Notes: generated from the letters alone by a model not told the origin. DNA of 64,000 bases from Palsa-504 sp963769715 (GCA_963769715.1 CAVYNE010000040.1:62001-126000), one strand, 5' to 3'. Numbered from the stretch's first letter, positions 31,838-42,277 are shown. Made by a program: numbers and translations.

Positions 31838-32200
31838 TTCTTCGACCAGATCCCGCCGGAACTGCTGGAAAGCGCCCGCATCGACGGCTGCACCGAACCC
31901 CAGGTGCTGGCGCGGATCGTCGTCCCGCTGACCCGGCCGGTCCTGCTGACCGGCGCGATCCTGGTCACGATCAACGTCTGGGGCGACTACCTGTGGGTGA
32001 CGATCGTCATCCAGGACCCGCACAAGACCACGATCTCGGCCGGCGTGCAGCAGTTCGTCAGCAGCTTCGGCCTCAACGTGAGCAGCGGCGGCTCCGTGTT
32101 CGCCGCGTTCGTTATCGCCACCGTGCCCATGTTCGTGCTGGTCGGCTTCACCATGCGCTACTTCGTCTCCGGCCTCACCCAAGGAGCAACCAAACTGTGA
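31838..32200 (+). pseudogene. MalG-type carbohydrate ABC permease, 5'-truncated
   Basis: The last 120 residues of a binding-protein-dependent permease: FFDQIPPELLESARIDGCTE is the EAA loop that docks the ATPase, then two membrane helices (PLTRPVLLTGAILVTINVWG and FAAFVIATVPMFVLVGFTM) and the usual YFVSGLTQGATK end. The first helices, the sister permease and the binding protein are missing. Its TGA overlaps the GTG of the rhamnosidase (GTGA), so the two were one operon. Confidence 0.82.
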
Positions 32201-34923
32201 CGACACAACCGCTGACTCCCGCCGGACTACGCTGCGCGCACAAGGTGAACCCGATCGGCGTCGCCCCGGACCGGGTCCGGCTGAGCTGGGTGCTGGAAGG
32301 CGCGGGAACCGGCCGGGCCCAGCGTGCCTACCAGGTGCTGGTGACCCCGGACGACTGTCAGCCCAACAGCGGCGACGACCTGTGCTGGGATAGCGGCTGG
32401 ATCGAGTCGTCCGCGTCGGCGGACATCGCGTACGCCGGGCTCCCGCTGGCGGCCGGCGGCCGGTACCGCTGGAAGGTGCGGGTCTGGGATGAGGCCGGGC
32501 TGGTGTCCGGCTGGAGCGAGCCGGCCTGGTTCGAGGTCGAATTGGACCGAACGGATGGGTGGCACGCCTCCTGGATCGGCCTCGGGCGTTTCCGGGGGAA
32601 CGTCACCCCGCCTGTCGGCACAGGCGCGCCCGACCCGGTGACCAAGGCCCTGAATCCGGCGCCCTACCTGCGCCGCGCCTTCCGCGTGGACCAGCCCGTG
32701 GCCGCCGCCAGGCTGTACGTGACCGCGCTGGGCCTGTACGAGGCGCGGCTGAACGGCCGCCGGGTGGGCAACGCCGTCCTCGCGCCCGGCTGGACCGATT
32801 ACGCGCGCCGGATCCTGTACCAGACCTACGACGTGACCGGGCTGCTGGCCGAGGGTGACAACGTCCTCGGCGTGATCCTGGCCGACGGGTGGTACAGCAG
32901 CTTCTACGGCTTCGACGCCAAGCGTGCGGGCGCCCACTACGGTACCGCGCCGGAACTGCTGGCCCAGCTGGACATCACCTACGCTGACGGCAGCTATGAA
33001 TGGATCGTCACCGACGAGCAGTGGCTGTCCGCGGACGGCGCGATCCGGCACGCCGACCTGCTGATGGGCGAGCGGCACGACCTCGCGCGCGAGCCGGCCG
33101 GGTGGGACGCGCCGGGCTTCGACGCAACCGGCTGGCGCCCGGTGCGGGTTCGTGACCGCGACGCCACGCCGCTGGTCGCCGACCCGGGCCCGCCGGTCCG
33201 GGTGACGCAGGAGATCGCGCCGCGCTCGGTCGCCACCGACGACCACGGTCGGCACCTCGTCGACTTCGGCCAGAACCTGACCGGCTGGCTGCGCCTGGGC
33301 CTGGACGAGGCCGGCGCGCAGGTCCGGATCAGGCACGGCGAGGTGCTCGCCGCGGACGGCACCCTGTACACCGAGAACCTGCGTACTGCCCGGCAGACCG
33401 ATGAGTTCACCACGGGCGGCGGGCGGGAGGTGCTCGAGCCGCGGTTCACCCTGCACGGGTTCCGGTACGCCGAGATCTCCGGCTACCCGGGCGACATCGG
33501 CCAGGCCGACATCGTGGCCCGGGTGGTGCACTCTGATATCCCGGCCGCGGGCGCGTTCGAGTCCTCCCAGCCGTGGCTGGACCAGCTGGCCCGAAATATC
33601 GACTGGGGGCAGCGCGGCAACTTCATCAGCGTGCCGACTGACTGCCCGCAGCGGGACGAGCGGCTCGGCTGGCTGGGCGATGCGCAGGTCTTCGGCCGGA
33701 CCGCCTGCTACAACCGCGACGTCGCGGCGTTCTTCGCCAAGTGGCTGGACGACGTGGCCGACGCCCAGCTGGAATCCGGCGCCTTCACCGACATTGCCCC
33801 GGTACTCAGCCTCCGCGGGGCCGGCGCCCCGGCCTGGGGTGACGCCGGGGTAATCGTCCCGTGGACGGTGTGGAAGATGTACGGGGACACCGGGATCCTG
33901 GACCGGCACTTCACCGCGATGACCAGGTGGATGGACTACCTGGAGCGGGCCAACCCGGACTACCTGCGCGCCCGCGAACTCGGCAACAGCTACAACGACT
34001 GGCTGACACCGGGCGACGACGACACCCCGCACGAACTGCTCGCGACCGCCTACTGGGCCTACGACGCCGCGCTGATGGCCGAGATCGCCGACGCGACCGG
34101 GCGGGCCGACGACGCCGCGGGGTACCGGGCGCTGTGGTCGAAGATCCGGTCCGCGTTCGCGGACGCCTTCGTGGCCGCCGACGGCCAGGTCGCCTCCGGC
34201 ACCCAGACCGCCTACGTGCTCGGCCTGCACATGAACCTCGTGCCCGACGAACTGCGTGCCGCCGCGGCGGATCGCCTCGTGGCGGCGATCCGTAGCGCGG
34301 GCTGGCACCTGACCACGGGCTTCGTCGGCGTCGGCTACATCCTGCCGGTGCTGAGCGCGCACGGCCACGCCGACGTGGCCTACCGGCTGCTAGAACAGGA
34401 CTCGCCGCCGTCCTGGCGGTACATGGTCGAGGCGGGCGCGACCACGATCTGGGAGCGGTGGGACGGCTGGACCGCCGAGCGCGGCTTCCAGTCCGCCTGG
34501 ATGAACTCCTTCAACCACTACGCGCTCGGCTCCGTCGGCGAGTGGCTCTACCGGTTCGTCCTCGGGATCGACCAGGAGCCGGGCACCGCCGGCTTCGGCC
34601 AGCTACTGCTCCGGCCTCACCCCGGCGGGTCGCTGAGCTGGGCCCGCGGCTCCTACCGGTCGGTCCGGGGGCCGATCAGCACCGGCTGGAAACGGGCTGG
34701 CGACCGGTTCACGTTCTGGGCGGAGCTCCCGCCGAACGTCTCGGCCAGCGTCCGCGTCCCCAGCGGCCGGGCCAACGAGGTCCGCGACGCCGCCGGTAAC
34801 CCGCCCGCGGCGCTCGCCAGCTTCCCGGGCGCCCCGGACGCCCACGAAGCAGTCTTTCAGATCGGCTCCGGGGCGCACGAGTTCTCCGGCCCCGCGATGA
34901 CCGGTTCCGGCCGCTCCAGGTGA
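32197..34923 (+). CDS. Alpha-L-rhamnosidase, GH78
   Basis: 908 residues, normal family length. Order: N-terminal Ig-like domain (PDRVRLSWVLEG, YRWKVRVWDEAG), jelly-roll with DFGQNLTGWLRL, the (alpha/alpha)6 catalytic barrel with the signature DCPQRDERLGWLGDAQ holding the general acid, and ATTIWERWDGWT, SFNHYALGSVGEWLY. It inverts terminal alpha-L-rhamnosides, such as those of flavonoids. No signal peptide, so intracellular; it would act on glycosides brought in by the now broken transporter. GTG start at 32197 with AAGGAG 10 bases upstream, overlapping the permease stop. Confidence 0.92.
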   Translation: MTTQPLTPAGLRCAHKVNPIGVAPDRVRLSWVLEGAGTGRAQRAYQVLVTPDDCQPNSGDDLCWDSGWIESSASADIAYAGLPLAAGGRYRWKVRVWDEAGLVSGWSEPAWFEVELDRTDGWHASWIGLGRFRGNVTPPVGTGAPDPVTKALNPAPYLRRAFRVDQPVAAARLYVTALGLYEARLNGRRVGNAVLAPGWTDYARRILYQTYDVTGLLAEGDNVLGVILADGWYSSFYGFDAKRAGAHYGTAPELLAQLDITYADGSYEWIVTDEQWLSADGAIRHADLLMGERHDLAREPAGWDAPGFDATGWRPVRVRDRDATPLVADPGPPVRVTQEIAPRSVATDDHGRHLVDFGQNLTGWLRLGLDEAGAQVRIRHGEVLAADGTLYTENLRTARQTDEFTTGGGREVLEPRFTLHGFRYAEISGYPGDIGQADIVARVVHSDIPAAGAFESSQPWLDQLARNIDWGQRGNFISVPTDCPQRDERLGWLGDAQVFGRTACYNRDVAAFFAKWLDDVADAQLESGAFTDIAPVLSLRGAGAPAWGDAGVIVPWTVWKMYGDTGILDRHFTAMTRWMDYLERANPDYLRARELGNSYNDWLTPGDDDTPHELLATAYWAYDAALMAEIADATGRADDAAGYRALWSKIRSAFADAFVAADGQVASGTQTAYVLGLHMNLVPDELRAAAADRLVAAIRSAGWHLTTGFVGVGYILPVLSAHGHADVAYRLLEQDSPPSWRYMVEAGATTIWERWDGWTAERGFQSAWMNSFNHYALGSVGEWLYRFVLGIDQEPGTAGFGQLLLRPHPGGSLSWARGSYRSVRGPISTGWKRAGDRFTFWAELPPNVSASVRVPSGRANEVRDAAGNPPAALASFPGAPDAHEAVFQIGSGAHEFSGPAMTGSGRSR

Positions 34924-35035
34924 AGGCAGACGCCATGGGCCGGTAACGCGGGGCTGCGGGTTGCCTGCCTTGTGAATCGGCATGTCGCGTCCCATGTTGG
35001 AACGTTTCATAACGCCGATGCTAAGGAGGATCAAC

Positions 35036-36085
35036 GTGAGGTACCGAAGAGGCCGGAGAATGCTGGCCTTGCCGCTCGCCGCCGCGGCCGCGCTGCTGGG
35101 CGGGCTGGCGGCCTCCCCGGCTCACGCCGAACCGCATGCTAGTTCCGGGAACTGGCAGTCTTATCTGGAACAGCCGGCGACGAGCAACGTCCAGGCCGTG
35201 TCGGCCACCGTCCTGTGGGGGAACGTGTCCAATGCCCGCGGGCTCACCTCCGATGGGCACGGCAACACCACGCTGACCGTGACGTCGAGCAACGACCCGG
35301 CCACCGTGCTGCTGGATTACGGCGTCGAGGTCGAGGGCACGCCCTACATCGATGTCGAGGCTCACAGCGGCACCAGCCCGGGCGTGTCACTGGCGTCTAC
35401 CGAGGCCAAGACCTACCTGCGTACCCCGGGATCGAGCACGCTCACGGCCGCGGCCGCCGCCGGGGCGACAACCCTCTCGGTCCAGCCGGGAACTCCCCAA
35501 AGCCCGCTGACGTTCGCCGCCGGGGACACGGTCACCATCGCGTCCCCCACCGAAATGGACCACATCGTGTCCGCGTCTGGCACCACGCTCGCGCTGAAGA
35601 CGCCGCTCACGCAGGCCCATCCAGCTGGGGCGAGCGTCTCCAGCACGCCGGGCGCCATCACCGGCGACACCGCCTTCGCCCAGCAGATCCTGCCGTGGCT
35701 GGAAGGCCAGCTGGCCTACGACGCGACCCTGACCGACAGCGACGGGCTGATCGTCACCGGCCTGCAGATATCCACGACCAACGGCGGCTACGACTGGGAC
35801 TTCTACGACGGAGCCAAGACCGGCGTGGTGACGGCGTTCAACGACCTGTACTACCAGTCCCTCCGTGACGTCGCCTACATCGAGGCCAGCCTCGGGAACA
35901 CCGCCAAGGCCGCCGCGTACAACCAGGCCGCCGATCACGTCCGGGACGCGATCAACGCGAACCTGCTCGACTCTTTCCTCAAATCACAGAGAGACACGGC
36001 ATGGATGAGCCTGCGCGTGATGGCCAGCGAGGTCGGGAGGAACTGCTGGCCAAGCTCAGCCTCGAGGACAAGATCTCGCTGCTGA
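35036..36085 (+). pseudogene. Secreted GH78/six-hairpin-type glycosidase, 3'-truncated
   Basis: GTG at 35036 with AAGGAGG six bases upstream; a Sec signal follows (RRGRRMLALPLAAAAALLGG ... AHA). The mature part has beta-domain sequence (VLLDYGVEVEGTPYIDVEAH) and the first helices of a catalytic barrel (ITGLQISTTNGGYDWDFYD, YYQSLRDVAYIEASLGN). Around 35978 the gene breaks and reads through the leader of the GH3 gene to a stop at 36083. Most of the catalytic domain is lost. Confidence 0.65.
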
Positions 36086-37535
36086 CCGGCGCGGACTACT
36101 GGTCGCTGCGCGGGCACTCCGGAATAAGGCTCCGTCCCGTCCGCACCTCCGACGGGCCAGCCGGGGTGCGCGGGCCGCGCTGGGACGAACGGGACGTCGC
36201 GCTGAACGTGCCCGCGCCGGTGGCGCTCGCGGCCACCTGGGATCCGCGCCGGGCCGAGCTGATCGGCAGCCTGCTCGCCGCCGAATGTCGGCGCAAGGAC
36301 GTCGACGTTCTCCTCGCACCCACCGTCAACCTGCAGCGCAGCCCGTTCGGCGGCCGCAACTTCGAGTTCTTCGGCGAAGATCCGTTCCTCACCGCGGCGA
36401 TGGGCGGCGCGCTGGTCCGCGGTATCCAGCGTGGCGGCGTGGCCGCCACGATCAAGCACTTCGTCGCCAACGACTCAGAGGCGCAGCGGTTCACCGTCGA
36501 TGCCCGGGTTGGCGAGCGGGCGTTGCGCGAGCTGTACCTGGCACCCTTCGAGTCCATCGTCCGCCACGGACGGCCGTGGGCGGTGATGGCCGCCTACAAC
36601 GGGGTCAACGGCCACACGATGACCGAATCGCCGATGCTTAACGACATCCTCAAAGGCGAATGGGGGTTCGACGGCGTGGTCGTCTCGGACTGGCGCGCCG
36701 CCCGGACCGTAGTAGCCGCCGAGGCCGGCCTGGATCTGGTGATGCCTGGGCCGTCCGGGCCATGGGGCACCGCTCTCGTCGAGGCGGTACGACAAGGACT
36801 GGTCAGCGAAGCGACGATCGATGACAAAGTGCTCCGGCTGCTCCGGCTGGCGGCACGCGTCGGCGCGCTGGATCATGACGCATGCGACCGGGCTGCCGAG
36901 CCGGACGGAGCGGAGCTGTGGACCGACGAGCGGGCCCGCGAGGCGCTGCGTTCCACGGCGGCGGCCGGCTCCCCGCCACCTGGCCGCAATCACCAGAGGG
37001 CCTGCCCGCCACCATGCCAGACGACGGAGTGCTGGCCTACACCGAGGGACTTCACATCGGCTACCGGCACTTCGACCGGGCCGGACGCGAACCGCGTTAC
37101 CCGTTCGGGCATGGCCTGGGCTACACCCGCTGGGAATATCTCGCCACCGAGGTCGTGACCCCGCCACCGGCGGGGGGAGAGGGCGCAGAAGCTGTCGTCC
37201 GTGTCCGGCTCAGGAACGCCGGGACCAGGCAGGGATGTGAGACGGTCCAGATCTACGCGTCCCGTCCGGACAGCGCCGTCGAACGGCCAGTGCGGTGGCT
37301 GGCCGGGTTCGCGAAGGCCGTAGCGCTTCCAGGAACCGAAGTGCTCGCCGATATCGTCGTCCCGCGCCGCTGCCTGGCTCACTGGGACACCGCCGCCGGC
37401 ACGTGGGCCATCGAGCCCGGTGACTTCCAACTGCATATCGGCAGGTCCAGCCGCGACGCACCCTTGTCGGTCACAGTCACGATCAGTTCCGGGACTGACC
37501 TGCCGGGCGGCACTCCAGGAGGCAGCGCATGCTGA
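36001..37535 (+). pseudogene. GH3 beta-glucosidase with internal deletion
   Basis: The N-terminal barrel is present (TGADYWSLRGHSGI, RTSDGPAGVRG, RNFEFFGEDPFLTAAMG, and the nucleophile Asp in GVVVSDWRAA). Near 36965, after REALRSTAAAG, it jumps to another frame at the end of the second domain (RLPATWPQSPEGLPATMPDD, GYRHFDRAGREPRYPFGHGLGY) and continues through a fibronectin-III-like C-terminus to TGA 37533. About 200 residues, including part of the acid/base domain, are missing compared with a usual 750-850. The joint lies in a GGCCGG stretch, a possible microhomology. Confidence 0.8.
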
Positions 37536-38371
37536 TCGCCGGGCGCGGGATGGAAGGCATCGGTCTCGGCACGGCGCAGTTCGCCTTCCGGGACGGGACC
37601 CTCGAGGACTCTGTGGCGACCGTGCACGCCGCCCTGGACGCCGGAGTGATGCTCATCGACACGGCGCTCGCCTACACGCGCGCCGGCGTCGAGTCCTATG
37701 CCGAGCAGGTAGTAGCACGCGCCCTGCGAGGCCTGACGACGGGACGTCCTCTGATCGCGACAAAGGGCGGCCACTGGCGCAGGGGCGACAGCTTCCCGGT
37801 CGACGGGCGGCCGGACACCCTTCGAGTCCACTGCGAGATCAGCCTGCGCACCCTGGAAACCGACCGGATCGACGTGTACCAGCTGCACCACGTCGACCTG
37901 CAGGTGCCGCTGCCCGACAGCGTCGGCGCCCTCGGGCAGCTGCGGCAGGAAGGCAAGATCGCGGCTATCGGGCTGTCCAACGTGACCGTCGCGCAGCTGG
38001 ATGAGGCACTCGCCGTCGCCCCGATCGATACGGTGCAGAACCGGCTGTCCTACGGCGACCCCGGTGACCTGCCCATGGCGCTGGCCTGCGCCGAGCGCGA
38101 CATCGCTTACCTGGCCTACTCGCCGTTCGGCGGACCGGCCGGCCCGCTCCCGGAAGCGGCCCTTGCTGTCGCCAGGCGGCGTGGCGTGTCCGCGCACCGC
38201 GTCCTGCTGGCCTGGCTCCGCCAGCAGTCACCGAACATCGTGCCGCTCGCCGGGGCCAGCAGGCCCGCCTCGATCCGCGGCTCGGCCGCCCGGCTCGACC
38301 TCACCGATCAGGATCTCGAGGACTTGCGCGCCCCTAAAGAACAACGCACGCCTCCACGCGGCGGTGCATAG
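37529..38371 (+). CDS. Aldo/keto reductase
   Basis: A 280-residue AKR barrel: LGTAQFAF at the start, catalytic Asp44 and Tyr49 in DTALAYTRAG, Lys79 in IATKGG, and the YQLHHVD His; IAAIGLSNV follows. It reduces or oxidises a sugar or carbonyl with NAD(P)H, for example an L-rhamnose or glucose derivative given its place. AGGAGG stands before the ATG at 37529, which overlaps the GH3 stop, so it closes the sugar operon. It looks intact while its operon partners are broken. Confidence 0.85.
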   Translation: MLIAGRGMEGIGLGTAQFAFRDGTLEDSVATVHAALDAGVMLIDTALAYTRAGVESYAEQVVARALRGLTTGRPLIATKGGHWRRGDSFPVDGRPDTLRVHCEISLRTLETDRIDVYQLHHVDLQVPLPDSVGALGQLRQEGKIAAIGLSNVTVAQLDEALAVAPIDTVQNRLSYGDPGDLPMALACAERDIAYLAYSPFGGPAGPLPEAALAVARRRGVSAHRVLLAWLRQQSPNIVPLAGASRPASIRGSAARLDLTDQDLEDLRAPKEQRTPPRGGA

Positions 38372-38551
38372 CCCAGCCCGCGGTGATGGCGCGGGGGATC
38401 CGGTCCACGGGGCCGCGGGGCGGCCCGGCTCAAGACGCCGGCGGCGGTGAACAGCTCGCTGCCAGTCGCTGCTGGCCGGCCTGGCATGGTTCGTTACCCG
38501 GCGCTATTCCGATACGCGCCGGAGGTTGCGCGAGGCGGCCTGAACGCGAGC

Positions 38552-38905
38552 TCAGGTCTGCTTGAGCGCCGTGTCCTCTGCGTTGTCGGTGGCGTTCCAG
38601 CTGGCCAGCAGGTTGAGCGCATCCGCGTCCCGGCTGCCGGGTGCGGCACCGCACGCGATGAGATACAGGCCCTGGTCGGCGGCGAGCTCCATGGTCTCGT
38701 AGGTGAACGTCATCTGCCCGACGAGCGGGTGGTTCAGGCGCTTGGCGCCGGCGCGGTACCGCCGGACTTCGTGCTGGGCCCGGCGCTGCCGGAAGGTGTC
38801 GCCGCGGGTTGACAGCTCGCCGATCAGGTCCGACAGGGCCTTGTCGTAGGGGTTGCGGCCGACCTCGGCGCGTAGGGTGGCGACGTTCTGGTCGGGCCTG
38901 GCCCG
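38552..38905 (-). pseudogene. MmyB-like XRE regulator, C-terminal ligand domain only
   Basis: Reads VATLRAEVGRNPYDKALSDL, IGELSTRGDTFRQRRAQHEV, GAKRLNHPLVGQMTFTYETM and DALNLLASWNATDN, the PAS-like ligand-binding half of MmyB-type regulators. The N-terminal XRE HTH is gone; the frame runs into aldo/keto reductase DNA at about 38905. Confidence 0.7.
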
Positions 38906-39400
38906 CGACGACGTGTTCATCGAGACGAAGATCTGGATCAGCGACTACGGCTACGACCAGACGCTGCACGCCTTCGACAAGAGCGCCGGCAAATTCGGCG
39001 TCGACCGGATCGACCTGCTGATCCTGCACCAGGCGCTCCCCACGCGATTCGACCTCACCCAGGAGGCGTATCGCGCGCTGGAGACCCTGCTCGCCGACGG
39101 GACGGTCGCGGGCGATCGGCGTCAGCAACTTCATGCCCGAGCACCTGGACGCCCTGCTGAAGCAGGCTACGGTGGTCCCCGCGGTAAACCAGGTCGAAGT
39201 GCACCCGTACTTCACCCAGGCGCCCGTGCAGGCCGCGGACGCCGCCCACGGCATCCTCACCCAGGCCTGGTCGCCGATCGGCGGCATCACCAGCTACCGC
39301 AGTACCGGGACCAGCACCTTCGACGACCCGGCCATCGCCGCGATCGCCGCCACCCACGGCGAGACCCCGGCACAGGTGATGATCCGCTGGGTCGGAGCGG
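38906..39400 (+). pseudogene. Second aldo/keto reductase, truncated at both ends
   Basis: Begins at VFIETKIWISDYGYDQTLHA (strand with the catalytic Lys), LLILHQALPTRFDL, then an extra G near 39112 shifts the frame to IGVSNFMPEHLDALLKQATV and QVEVHPYFTQAPVQ, ending at GETPAQVMIRW. The first 70 and last 40 residues are missing. It is divergent from the MmyB fragment. Confidence 0.72.
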
Positions 39401-39571
39401 GAGCTGTTCAGGTCATCTCTTCGGTTTCGGCGCCGACGGTTGCCTGCATGCTGGCCGACCCCAGGCACGCCCGGTGTGTCAGTTCTCTTGTGATCTGGCC
39501 ACTGTTTGCTGCCGTTGGCCAGTTTTCGTGAGAGGCCTTCCAGCTGATCCAGCGAATGGTTGCCGGGGCGG

Positions 39572-40648
39572 TCACCATGTCGCGGAGACTGGCAGGACGC
39601 GAGGTGTCGTGCCTGGCAGCGGGGTAAAGACGCCGTTGTCGATCCGGCCGAACGTGAGGGCCTGGACGAGCACGTGGTCACCGTCGCCTGCCACTGACAG
39701 CACCTGGCACGTCGAGAAGATCGCGTCCTGGGCATCGGCGTCGTTACCGAACCGGGCCGTCTGCGTCCGCAGCACCCGGACCAGCCGCCCGTCCGCGGCG
39801 GACAGTTCGATGACTCGGGCGGTCACGGTGTGGTGCCGGGCGCGGCAGGACGACGCGATGACCTCACCGCCGCTGGGTGCGATCATCGCGGACTGCAGGT
39901 CCGGCACGGGGGCGGGGAAGACGACGAGCGGTGCCGCCGCCAGGCTGCCGCCGGGCGCCGCGGCATCGAGTTGGCGGATTCCGGTGAGCTCGGCGGGGAT
40001 CATGCCCTGGGAGGCGCTGTGCCACCAGGGTACGACGACCGTGCCGCCGCTGGCCCAGGAGGGAATGCCCGGCCAGTATCCCGGCGCGCTCCGGCCGATC
40101 CAGGTGCGGGTGGCCCCGCTGGTCAGGTTGATGACCTCGACACCGCCGTACAGCGGCCCGGCGGGGAACTCATGCACCAGGGACAGCGCGAGCATCCTGC
40201 CGCCCGGCGATAGCGCCGCGCCGATCACCGGCACACCCCGGCTGTCGAAGTTCAACTCGCCCAGCTCCCCGGGTCGGCCGCCAGGGGAGACGGCCAGCCG
40301 GAACAAGGTGACGTCGGCCACGCCGGGCAGGTCGCCGCCCCGGGAGAGGACGACCACGAAGTGCCGGCCGTCCGCACTCCCGAAGGGCTCGCCGCCGACC
40401 GGGGATCGCCGGGTCCCCGCCGGCCCGGGAATCGCGGCCGAGCCCGTCACGCGCCCGTCACCCGAGGCACGCACGACAACCTCCCGCCCGGCGACCACGA
40501 CGTAGTAGCCAGGCATGCCGCCCGGTAGCGGCAGCAAGGCTCCTGCGGGCACGCTGGCGGGGGAGCGCTGGCCCGCCGTGCAGGCCGACAGGGCCGCGAC
40601 ACACACGACAGCTGCCGTAGCCACGACTCTGACTGCCCGCATGTTCAT
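39572..40648 (-). CDS. Lipoprotein with beta-propeller-like body, unknown
   Basis: 358 residues with a lipoprotein signal: basic start, hydrophobic VVATAAVVCVAAL and lipobox LSAC (Cys23). The rest has repeated strands of a WD40/TolB-like propeller (SADGRHFVVVLSRGG, VIGAALSPGGRMLALSLVHE, GGVEVINLTSGATRTW). Such Streptomyces-type lipoproteins are often of unknown role at the outer membrane face. The ATG at 40648 is preferred over 40687; SD is unclear. Confidence 0.7.
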   Translation of the reverse strand: MNMRAVRVVATAAVVCVAALSACTAGQRSPASVPAGALLPLPGGMPGYYVVVAGREVVVRASGDGRVTGSAAIPGPAGTRRSPVGGEPFGSADGRHFVVVLSRGGDLPGVADVTLFRLAVSPGGRPGELGELNFDSRGVPVIGAALSPGGRMLALSLVHEFPAGPLYGGVEVINLTSGATRTWIGRSAPGYWPGIPSWASGGTVVVPWWHSASQGMIPAELTGIRQLDAAAPGGSLAAAPLVVFPAPVPDLQSAMIAPSGGEVIASSCRARHHTVTARVIELSAADGRLVRVLRTQTARFGNDADAQDAIFSTCQVLSVAGDGDHVLVQALTFGRIDNGVFTPLPGTTPRVLPVSATW

Positions 40649-40845
40649 CAGACGCACCACCGACCGCCGCGGTTGCGCGGGCGTCACTGTGGTACGGGTG
40701 GGGCTGTCAAGTTAAAATTACAGTCCCGGTCGACCTCAACCGATGGATCGTTATGTCGCGCCGTCCGTCGTGGCGTCGGCTTGGGTATTCCGAAATCGGG
40801 CCTGGTTTGTCACCGGGCAGGACCTGCTTAGCGCTCGCGCAATAA

Positions 40846-42087
40846 TTAATTCCCTTCATTCGGGCGTGTCGTTTCGCCGGGCGGTTCTGCTGGGATGGTG
40901 TAGTTCCAGTTGCCGTGAAACTCGTGGCGCTGGAGGTGCCGGGCCTCGAATGCCTTCATGTCCTTGTCCGGGATCCTGATGCCCTTCGGGTAGATGCTGG
41001 TGTCCAGGACCGCGGTGACCTTCAGGCCGGTCCTGGTGGTGACCGCGCTGATGGTCTCGATGATGACTTCGTGGGAGACCAGCGGGCGTCCCCGCCAGTT
41101 CATGGTGATCGCGGAGAACAGCCGGTGTTCTATTTTGTTCCATTTGCTGGTTCCCGGTGGCAGGTGCAGCACGGTGATGTCCAGGCCGGCTTCTGCGGCG
41201 AAGGCGGCCAGTTCGGTCTTCCACAGCCGCAGCCGTGAGCCGTTGGACCCGCCGGAGTCAGCGGTGATCAGCAGCCGCCGGGCGTGCGGGTAGGCCGCCT
41301 GGCCGAGTCCGTTCCACCAGGAGCGGATCGAGGCGACGGCGAACGCGCCGGTGTCGTGGTCGGTGCCGACGTTGACCCAGCCGGTGTTCGCGGTCAGGTC
41401 GTAGATTCCGTAGGGCACCGCCTTGCCCAGCTCCTCGTCAGCGAAGTCGTGGACGCTGACCCGCTCGGGCTGCCCGGCCGGTGCCCATTCCGCGCCGCCG
41501 TTCCTGAAGTTCCCGACATTCTCCTTCTTCTTGGCGTCCACGCTGATCACCGGGCTGCCGTCGTCCTGGAACACTGTGACCTGGGCGTTGATGTACCGGA
41601 ACTGGGCGTCACGGTCGGGGTGCTGCTTCCCCTCCACCGTCTTGGCGTTGCCCTGCAGGCTGTACCCGGCCCCGGCCAGCAGGCTGGCCACGGTCCGCGC
41701 CGTCACCGCGTGACCCTGCCTGGTCAGCTCGCCGGCCAGATGGGCGGTCGACTTCGTCGTCCAGCGCAGCGGTGACATGGGGTCGCCCCTGGTCGCCGGA
41801 TCGACCAGCGCTTCCAGCGCAGGCAGTACCCCGGCGTCGAGGTCGGTCACCGAGGGCCTCCCGCCGCCCGGGCCGCGCACCCTCCCGTCCGGCTCCAGGC
41901 CGGCCTCAACCTCGTCACGACCCCTGCGCACGGTCTTGACATCGGACCCCGTTGCCCGCGCCACCAGCCCGACCCCGGCCCGGCCCAGCGCCTGCGCCTC
42001 CACCCCCAGCCACAATCGCCGCTGACGCTCATCGAGGTACGGCCGGATCTTGACGTATCGGGCGGCTATCTCCGCGTCAGTCAGCAT
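40846..42087 (-). CDS. ISAzo13-type transposase, apparently intact
   Basis: 413 residues: N-terminal HTH (LWLGVEAQALGRAGVGLVAR, SDVKTVRRGRDE) and a DDE core with VISVDAKKKENVGNF, ITADSGGSNGSR and LPPGTSKWNKIEHRLFSAI. That set is the ISAzo13 signature. ATG at 42087. I could not settle the inverted repeats; the best guess is ends near 40832 (CGCGCAATAATT) and 42131 (AATAATCCCC on the minus strand). It is the only transposase in the window without a lesion. Confidence 0.85.
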   Translation of the reverse strand: MLTDAEIAARYVKIRPYLDERQRRLWLGVEAQALGRAGVGLVARATGSDVKTVRRGRDEVEAGLEPDGRVRGPGGGRPSVTDLDAGVLPALEALVDPATRGDPMSPLRWTTKSTAHLAGELTRQGHAVTARTVASLLAGAGYSLQGNAKTVEGKQHPDRDAQFRYINAQVTVFQDDGSPVISVDAKKKENVGNFRNGGAEWAPAGQPERVSVHDFADEELGKAVPYGIYDLTANTGWVNVGTDHDTGAFAVASIRSWWNGLGQAAYPHARRLLITADSGGSNGSRLRLWKTELAAFAAEAGLDITVLHLPPGTSKWNKIEHRLFSAITMNWRGRPLVSHEVIIETISAVTTRTGLKVTAVLDTSIYPKGIRIPDKDMKAFEARHLQRHEFHGNWNYTIPAEPPGETTRPNEGN

Positions 42088-42175
42088 CCATTCGACATAC
42101 CACAAACGACCAGGGGATTATTCGGACAACGCCCTGTAGTTTCTGGCGAGCACTAAGTGCACACCGCATTCCGGA

Positions 42176-42277
42176 CTGGTCGCCGACCGCGAGCGGGTGC
42201 TGGGCGCCGACCACCCAGACACGCTCACCTCGCGGAACAACCTCAAACAAGCCCGAATCGAGGGCCATTCCGACTGA
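42176..42277 (+). pseudogene. TPR protein 3' remnant
   Basis: 34 codons, LVADRERVLGADHPDTLTSR, NNLKQARIEGHSD and stop. The LGxDHPDTLTSRNNL motif is the Kinesin-light-chain-type TPR typical of actinobacterial NB-ARC proteins. The rest of the gene is absent; the ISAzo13 gene starts 90 bases to the left. Confidence 0.55.

Noticed and set aside
32227..34368. Minus-strand frame of 713 codons
   Set aside because: Antisense to the GH78 rhamnosidase, which has complete family motifs.
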